Below, in pieces: positions 59,374 through 64,000 of a stretch of DNA of 64,000 nucleotides. The DNA comes from Candidatus Bathyarchaeota archaeon (GTDB taxonomy: Archaea > Thermoproteota > Bathyarchaeia > TCS64), in the NCBI GenBank assembly GCA_016783455.1, contig JADHWN010000003.1, forward strand, positions 1 through 64,000, given 5' to 3'. Each line of letters begins with the position of its first letter. The first letter of the stretch is position 1. The position numbers and the translations under genes were made by a program. The notes under the pieces were generated by a model. That model did no database searches. It saw nothing but the letters and a program-made list of their open reading frames with translations, and was not told where the DNA came from.

Positions 59374-60282
59374 CTATTTCATGAGCCAGAAGAGGAGCCC
59401 GTTCTGGGCGTGCATCCTGTTCCCCGCCTGGTCGAAGACCACTGACTGCTCCGAGTCCATCACCTCATCGGTTATCTCGTAACCCCTATGAGCCGGAAGA
59501 CAATGCATCACTATGCAGTCGGGCTTGGCCTTGGAGACGAGCTCGGAGTCCACCTTGAAAGGCGGGAAGTCCTCCATCCTCCTCTTCTCCTCCTCCTCCA
59601 TCCCCGCGCTAACCCAAACGTCCGTGTAGATCACATCGGCACCAGATACACCACTCGCCGGATCGTGGGAGACAGTTATCTCAGAGCCGCTATGATCCTT
59701 TATCTTCGATAGGATCTCGGCTGAGGGGCTGTACTTCGGATAGTCGGGGCATAAGACGGTCACGTCCATCCCCATTGATGAGCAGCCTATCATCGTCGAG
59801 TTAGATGTATTGCAGCCACCGTCCCCGACGTAAGCTATCTTCAGCCCCTCCAGCTTCCCCTTGTACTCCTTGATGGTCAACAGGTCAGCAAGGTTCTGGC
59901 ACGGATGATAGACCTCGGTCATCCCGTTGATGACAGGTATCGTGGCAGCGGAGCCTATGCGCTCTATGGCCTCCTGCTTCAACACACGGGCCATGATACA
60001 GTGCACGTACTCGTTCAGGTTCTTGATGCCATCCTCCAGCGTCTCGCTCCTCGTGAAGCCACGCCCCTCCACGCTGTAGAAGATGGCGTGACCCCCCAGC
60101 AGGTTCATCCCCGCCTCGAAGGAGATTCTGGTCCTGAGAGACGCAAGCTCGAAGAGCATGATCAGGGTTTTATTCTTCATGGAGTCGCCGTAATCAGCGG
60201 GATTGGCCTTGATCTTCTCGGAGAGAGTAAGGATCTCCTCAATGTCGTTCTTAGAGAGATCGAAATCGCTCAATAAATGCAT
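59374..60282 (-). CDS. argF: Ornithine carbamoyltransferase
   Basis: 302 residues. The carbamoyl-phosphate loop reads FELASLRTRISFE (Ser48-Leu49-Arg50-Thr51-Arg52), where the usual OTC form is S-T-R-T-R. HPCQNLADLLTIKE and the ornithine-binding HCLPAHRG are typical of OTC. The Leu in the loop resembles acetyl- or succinyl-ornithine carbamoyltransferases, but the HCLP region argues for ornithine. It lies 33 bases after argG as the second arginine gene. Confidence 0.87.
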   Translation of the reverse strand: MHLLSDFDLSKNDIEEILTLSEKIKANPADYGDSMKNKTLIMLFELASLRTRISFEAGMNLLGGHAIFYSVEGRGFTRSETLEDGIKNLNEYVHCIMARVLKQEAIERIGSAATIPVINGMTEVYHPCQNLADLLTIKEYKGKLEGLKIAYVGDGGCNTSNSTMIGCSSMGMDVTVLCPDYPKYSPSAEILSKIKDHSGSEITVSHDPASGVSGADVIYTDVWVSAGMEEEEKRRMEDFPPFKVDSELVSKAKPDCIVMHCLPAHRGYEITDEVMDSEQSVVFDQAGNRMHAQNGLLFWLMK

Positions 60283-60315
60283 GTAATCATCCCTAGAAAA
60301 TATAGAAAAGAGGGA

Positions 60316-61575
60316 CTAGTCGTCTCCCGTAGGCACGGGGACGACCTTCTTCTCGAGCTCCTTGATGCCCTCCTTGGCAACCTTCCGCTTCAGGTTCCAG
60401 GCCGAGACGCTGGGCAGACCCCAGAGGTTGATGAAGCCCACGGCGTCGCCCTGGTCGTAGTGGGTGTTGATGTCGAAGCTGGCGAGATTGTAGTCGTACA
60501 GGCTTAGCGGCGACTCGCGCGCCACTGGCTTGGCCGACCCCTTGAACAGCTTCATAGTCACGGTGCCCATAACGTTCTCCTGGGTGCTGTTGATGAAGGC
60601 GTCGAGATCCTGCTTCAGAGGATCAACCCACAGTCCCTGGTACACGATAGTGGCCCAGGTGTTCTCCACCTGGAACTTGAAGTGCTTCTGATGCTTGGTG
60701 AGCACCATCTTCTCAAGGTCCTTGTGGGCCTCCAGGATTATCTCGGCTCCCGGGATCTCGTAGGTCTCACGGGTCTTCAGGCCGACGACACGATCCTCCA
60801 TGTGCTCGATCCTGCCGATCCCGTGCTTCCCCCCAAGTTGATTGAGCTTCTGAAGGATCTCGACTGGACCATATTCCACGCCATCGATGCTTACTGGGAC
60901 CCCCTTCTTGAAGCCCAGCTTGACGTAATCGGGCTCGTCAGGGGCGTCTTTCACATCGACAGTCCACTCCCAGATCTCATCTGGAGCAATAATGTCAGGG
61001 TGCTCAAGCACCCCGCCCTCAATACTCCGCCCCCACAGGTTCTGGTCGACACTGTAAGGGCTGTCCGCCGTGACCGGTACCGGCACGCCGTGATCCTTAG
61101 CCCACTCTATCTGGCTGTGCCTATCGAACTTCCACTCCCTGACGGGCGCGACTACCTTTAGGCCAGGGTTCAGGGCCTTGAACGTCAGGTCGAAGCGGAC
61201 CTGGTCATTCCCCTTTCCCGTGCATCCGTGGGCCACAGCCTGAGCGTCCTCCATCTCGGCCACCTCGACGACCTTCTTCGCGATGAGGGGCCTACTTATA
61301 CTGCTGCTGACGGGGTAGGTCCCCATGTACAGGGCGTTCGCCTTGATGGCTGGGAACACGTACTCTTTGGCGAACTCCTCCTTGGCGTCGAAGGTATAGT
61401 GGTTGAGGACTCCGAGGCTCCACGCCTTCTCCTCCACGGTCTTCAGGTCCTTCTGCTGACCCACGTCCAAGATGCAGCTGATGACATCCATATTGTACTC
61501 CTCCTGGATCCACTTCAGCATCATGGACGTGTCAAGCCCACCCGAGTAGGCCAGGACAAGCTTCTCTTTTGCCAT
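60316..61575 (-). CDS. argG: Argininosuccinate synthase
   Basis: 419 residues; joins citrulline and aspartate with ATP. The N-terminal P-loop LAYSGGLDTSMML and HGCTGKGNDQVRFDL are diagnostic. SPYSVDQNLWGRSIEGG and the C-terminal domain are complete. ATG 61575 follows AAAGGAGATAATTAG. It is the first gene of argG-argF and diverges from an ACT-domain gene across a 6-bp inverted repeat. No argH lies in the window. Confidence 0.95.
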   Translation of the reverse strand: MAKEKLVLAYSGGLDTSMMLKWIQEEYNMDVISCILDVGQQKDLKTVEEKAWSLGVLNHYTFDAKEEFAKEYVFPAIKANALYMGTYPVSSSISRPLIAKKVVEVAEMEDAQAVAHGCTGKGNDQVRFDLTFKALNPGLKVVAPVREWKFDRHSQIEWAKDHGVPVPVTADSPYSVDQNLWGRSIEGGVLEHPDIIAPDEIWEWTVDVKDAPDEPDYVKLGFKKGVPVSIDGVEYGPVEILQKLNQLGGKHGIGRIEHMEDRVVGLKTRETYEIPGAEIILEAHKDLEKMVLTKHQKHFKFQVENTWATIVYQGLWVDPLKQDLDAFINSTQENVMGTVTMKLFKGSAKPVARESPLSLYDYNLASFDINTHYDQGDAVGFINLWGLPSVSAWNLKRKVAKEGIKELEKKVVPVPTGDD

Positions 61576-61612
61576 CTAATTATCTCCTTTAAGATGCCAA
61601 CTAGGCTCTTAG

Positions 61613-61631
61613 ACAAAGCTAAATACTTTGT
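61613..61631. promoter_or_regulatory. Inverted repeat between argG and the ACT-domain gene
   Basis: ACAAAG-CTAAATA-CTTTGT is a perfect 6-bp inverted repeat with a 7-base A/T-rich spacer. It is 38-56 bases upstream of the argG ATG and 19-37 bases before the ATG at 61650, so it overlaps where both TATA boxes should be. It is a candidate operator controlling both directions. Confidence 0.5.
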
Positions 61632-61649
61632 GACATAAGTGTTGCAAAT

Positions 61650-62255
61650 ATGAATGATAACGATTCAGATAGGACAAAATCCGTCGCACAGATGGTGAGG
61701 GAGACGATACACATGAGGCCCTCACTCCTGGACGCCCTCAAGATGCAGATCGTCAACTACTCAGCCCTCGCAAGAATGCTCCAGACCGAGATAGGGGAGG
61801 GAAGCCTCGAGGCAGTCAAGGCAGCCATCATAAGGGTGAGCGATGAACTCGAGACGGAGAACAGTCTAAGGGAGGAGATGGTCCTCTCCATCCTCAGGGA
61901 GTCAGTAGTGCGCCTCCAGGACAAGATCTCAGTGATTATCTCATCCGCGGAGCTCGACATCCCGTACATAGTCACCGCCTACCTAACGGACAGCTACGTC
62001 TACGTGGTCGATCAGACGAGACTGAAGAATAAGCTCCCGGACCATGTGCAGGTGAGCAGCAACTTGGTGGCCTTGATACTCATAAGCCCTCCACGGGTTG
62101 AGGAGACACCCGGCTTCGTAGCGTTCATAACGTCTCTTCTAGCGAGCAGGGAGATCAACATCGTCGAGTTCATTAGCTGCTCAACGAACACGGTCATAAT
62201 CCTGGATCAGGCGGACGCCCTGAGTGCATTCTCCCTTCTCCAGAACTACATCTAG
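61650..62255 (+). CDS. ACT-domain protein, candidate regulator of arginine genes
   Basis: 201 residues. An N-terminal helical part with RPSLLDALKMQIVNYSALARML (about 23-45) could be a DNA- or protein-binding segment. The C-terminal ACT domain is VALILISPPRV...GFVAFITSLLASREINIVEF...TVIILDQADA (about 138-192). ACT domains bind amino acids. No catalytic domain is fused. It diverges from argG-argF with an inverted repeat between them, so an arginine-responsive role is plausible but unproven. Confidence 0.72.
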   Translation: MNDNDSDRTKSVAQMVRETIHMRPSLLDALKMQIVNYSALARMLQTEIGEGSLEAVKAAIIRVSDELETENSLREEMVLSILRESVVRLQDKISVIISSAELDIPYIVTAYLTDSYVYVVDQTRLKNKLPDHVQVSSNLVALILISPPRVEETPGFVAFITSLLASREINIVEFISCSTNTVIILDQADALSAFSLLQNYI

Positions 62256-62272
62256 GCTCCCAATACACAAAA

Positions 62273-62284
62273 CATATTAAAAGC
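62273..62284 (+). promoter_or_regulatory. TATA-like element of the aIF1 gene
   Basis: CATATTAAAAGC lies about 40-50 bases before the ATG at 62323. The leader holds AAGGAG. Confidence 0.5.
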
Positions 62285-62322
62285 AAAAGCTTTACAACGA
62301 AGAAGGAGTTTAAAGAATAAGA

Positions 62323-62631
62323 ATGGCGGAGATTTGCCCCGTCTGCGGCTTGCCCAAGGAACTATGCGTCTGCGAGGAGATGAGCAAGGAGCAGCAACGG
62401 ATACGGATCAGGATCGAGAACAAGCGTTGGGGGAAAAAATACACCATCATCGACGGCATAGATTCTAAGGACATGAAACTCAACAAACTAGCCTCCCAAC
62501 TAAAGGCTAAATGCGCCTGCGGTGGGACCGCAAAGAACGACCAGATAATGCTCCAGGGAGACCACAGGCAGGTAGTAAGAGAGGTCCTAATCGGTCTTGG
62601 ATTCCCCGAAGAAAACATCGAAATCCAGTAA
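62323..62631 (+). CDS. Translation initiation factor aIF1 (SUI1)
   Basis: 102 residues. An N-terminal Cys cluster CPVCG...LCVCEE precedes the SUI1 domain: KKYTIIDGI, KLNKLASQLKAKCACGGTAK, LQGDHRQVVREVLIGLGF. aIF1 monitors start-codon selection on the 30S subunit. The zinc-ribbon-like N-terminus is common in archaea. The end overlaps the following zinc-ribbon gene. Confidence 0.93.
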   Translation: MAEICPVCGLPKELCVCEEMSKEQQRIRIRIENKRWGKKYTIIDGIDSKDMKLNKLASQLKAKCACGGTAKNDQIMLQGDHRQVVREVLIGLGFPEENIEIQ

Positions 62632-62857
62632 CCTGGATGAAAAAAACGGGCTCCTGGAAACCTTGAAAAAGGTGAGACACCGGAGCCCGCAGCCTTTATT
62701 CTGTCCAAGATGTAGAAGTCACAATATATACGCTAATCAAAACTTCGGTCTACTACCCTTGACCTACAGATGTAGAGACTGCGGATACGAAGGTCCCTTC
62801 GTATTGGAGCTGGAGCCGGAGAAACCAGACTCCGAGACCACGGGCAAGAACGAATAG
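62597..62857 (+). CDS. Small zinc-ribbon protein downstream of aIF1
   Basis: 86 residues from TTG 62597. The ribbon is LFCPRCRSHNIY and YRCRDCGYEGPF (two CxxC pairs). The acidic C-terminus ends in EPEKPDSETTGKNE. The frame overlaps aIF1 by 35 bases from TTG; later TTG or GTG codons (for example GTG near 62671) are possible starts. Function unknown; position suggests translation or RNA. Confidence 0.7.
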   Translation: MDSPKKTSKSSNLDEKNGLLETLKKVRHRSPQPLFCPRCRSHNIYANQNFGLLPLTYRCRDCGYEGPFVLELEPEKPDSETTGKNE

Positions 62858-62901
62858 GAACCCCCCTATCCTTCTCAGCAGATTTTAGACTGAGCAGGGG
62901 A

Positions 62902-62909
62902 TTTAAATA
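62902..62909 (+). promoter_or_regulatory. TATA-like element of radA
   Basis: TTTAAATA lies 30-37 bases before the ATG at 62939 and about 20-28 before GTG 62930, so the transcript probably has almost no leader. Confidence 0.55.
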
Positions 62910-62938
62910 ACCACCAGACTGAATCCATCGTGGATCAT

Positions 62939-63916
62939 ATGAGCTCGGAGCAGATGGAGTACTACAAGGCGAAGTACCAAGCCCTGGAGGACCTCCCAGG
63001 CGTTGGTCCAGCCACAGCCTCCAAGCTCAGAGAGATAGGCTTCAGGACCGTCGAGACCATAGCCACAGCAACTGTCCATGAGCTGGTCTCAGCCGGAATA
63101 GGTGAGGCCACCGCAGACAAGGTCATCTCCTCCGCGAGGAAATCGATGGCCATTACATTTGTCCGCGGAGACGAGCTGGTGAAGCTGAGAAGCAACATCG
63201 GCCAACTCACAACAGGCTGCAGCAGCCTCGACAACCTACTGGGCGGGGGCATCGAGTCTCAGTCCATCACGGAGTTCTACGGCGAGTTCGGGACGGGCAA
63301 GTCCCAGATCTGCCAGCAGCTCTGCGTGACAGTCCAGCTGCCCCCCGAGAGGGGAGGCTTCGGGTGCGGGGCGCTCTACATAGACACCGAGAACACCTTC
63401 CGCCCCGAGAGGATACAGCAGATGGCTCCTAGGTTCGGCCTCGACCCTGAGGAGACCCTCAAGAACATCATCTTCGCCGAGGCCTACACGTCGAACCACC
63501 AGACCGTGCTCCTGGAGAACGCCGACGAGGTCATCAAGGAGAACAACATCCGCCTCATCGTCGTCGACAGCGTAACGAGCCACTTCAGGAGCGAGTACCT
63601 GGGGAGGGAGATGCTCGCACCCCGGCAGCAGGAGCTCAACAAGCACCTGCACAAGCTCATCCGCCTATCCCGGTCCTTCAACACCGCCGTGGTCGTCACG
63701 AACCAGGTGATGGCCCAGCCGGACGCATTCTTCGCCAAGGTCGTCAAACCCGTCGGCGGACACATAATGGGCCACACCAGTCACACACGTGTGTTCCTAC
63801 GCAAGGGGCGGAACAACCTACGCATAGCAAAACTCGTGGTGAGCCCCTTCCTACCAGAGGGGGAGGCGCCGCTACGGATAACCGAGAGAGGCGTGGAGGG
63901 AGACGAGGATATCTAG
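62939..63916 (+). CDS. radA: DNA repair and recombination protein RadA
   Basis: 325 residues; archaeal RecA/Rad51 recombinase. An N-terminal helix-hairpin-helix LEDLPGVGPATASKLREIG is followed by the ATPase core: Walker A GEFGTGKSQ, Walker B LIVVDSVTSHF, loop TNQVMAQPDAFF and GGHIMGHTSHTRVFLRKG. The frame opens at GTG 62930; ATG 62939 is preferred, and no SD is present. It acts with Hjc in homologous recombination. Confidence 0.95.
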   Translation: MSSEQMEYYKAKYQALEDLPGVGPATASKLREIGFRTVETIATATVHELVSAGIGEATADKVISSARKSMAITFVRGDELVKLRSNIGQLTTGCSSLDNLLGGGIESQSITEFYGEFGTGKSQICQQLCVTVQLPPERGGFGCGALYIDTENTFRPERIQQMAPRFGLDPEETLKNIIFAEAYTSNHQTVLLENADEVIKENNIRLIVVDSVTSHFRSEYLGREMLAPRQQELNKHLHKLIRLSRSFNTAVVVTNQVMAQPDAFFAKVVKPVGGHIMGHTSHTRVFLRKGRNNLRIAKLVVSPFLPEGEAPLRITERGVEGDEDI

Positions 63917-63929
63917 ACAACACGGACTC

Positions 63930-64000
63930 ATATCATCCAAGAAGACCCGGGACGAGATCATCTCGTTCTTCGAGAACCTATTCGACAGACGATTCTCCGA
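63930..64000 (+). CDS. Partial open frame at the window edge
   Basis: From the codon ATA 63930 the frame reads ISSKKTRDEIISFFENLFD and runs off the window. Its third positions are mostly G/C, like real genes here. All three frames are open over this short stretch and no ATG, GTG or TTG start is seen between the RadA stop and the edge. The call is tentative and no function can be given. Confidence 0.3.
   Translation, partial: MSSKKTRDEIISFFENLFDRRFS

Overview
The window comes from an archaeal chromosome. It carries archaeal or eukaryote-like information genes (EF-1 alpha, S10, S12, S7, aIF1/SUI1, RadA, Hjc, Nep1, a histone-fold protein, DTD2 D-aminoacyl-tRNA deacylase, Dph6), a UbiA-type DGGGP synthase for ether lipids, TATA-like promoters, and Shine-Dalgarno sites of the GGTGATC/GGAGG type next to many probably leaderless genes. 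Coding DNA is GC-rich with strong G/C third positions. An aldehyde:ferredoxin oxidoreductase with its ferredoxin, PPDK, flavodoxin and two radical-SAM enzymes point to an anaerobe. A ThrRS without an editing domain plus a histone fits a TACK-type lineage such as Bathyarchaeia. That placement is only a guess. I saw no rRNA, tRNA, CRISPR array, insertion sequence or prophage.

Layout. 1-560 is an AT-rich island with one hypothetical gene, then a gamma-glutamylcyclotransferase-like gene. 6817-1036 (minus) is a compact Asp-to-Thr operon: homoserine kinase, threonine synthase, aspartate kinase, Asp-semialdehyde dehydrogenase, homoserine dehydrogenase. 6.9-10.1 kb holds a GH1 beta-glycosidase, an MFS transporter and a small membrane protein, with a perfect inverted repeat at the promoter. 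10.2-14 kb is a broken-up str-type cluster: EF-1 alpha and S10 one way, S12 and S7 the other, with a membrane-anchored ferritin-like gene between. 14-17 kb has DGGGP synthase, an orphan DGQHR/DndB-like protein, a cyclophilin-like protein and a PK-C-like protein. 17.1-21.3 kb is an ABC system with one ATPase, a minimal permease and a giant convergent permease.

21.4-28.5 kb is metabolic: zinc ribbon, amidohydrolase, AOR plus ferredoxin, threonine dehydratase, nucleoside hydrolase plus PfkB kinase, cupin. 28.5-30.1 kb has acylphosphatase, a small winged-helix gene and a DsrEFH-like trio. 30.1-38.1 kb has M20 amidohydrolase, PPDK, VOC protein, a 32-residue basic protein, two radical-SAM genes, flavodoxin and a SagB-type nitroreductase. 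38.1-40.8 kb has a histone-SpoIIM operon, Nep1, a TPR protein and an ATC-hydrolase-like protein.

40.9-43.7 kb is the most unusual module: a predicted membrane-anchored transcription regulator (secreted sensor, one TM, cytoplasmic winged helix) followed by a secreted helical protein. 43.8-51.9 kb covers HAD, cupin, DUF72-SWIM, AAG glycosylase, DTD2, a CTG-start zinc-finger gene, ThrRS, Dph6 and enolase. 52-56.7 kb is a thiol/protein quality group: HtrA, thioredoxin, TrxB-like, Lon-like. 56.7-59.3 kb has Hjc, two regulators and a secreted protein. 59.4-62.3 kb has argF-argG facing an ACT-domain gene across an inverted repeat. The window ends with aIF1, a zinc ribbon and RadA.

Convergent genes are packed so tightly that several stop codons abut or overlap, leaving no room for classical terminators. 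Many starts are TTG/GTG, one is probably CTG and one possibly ATA. All functional calls rest on reading motifs; no search was run.
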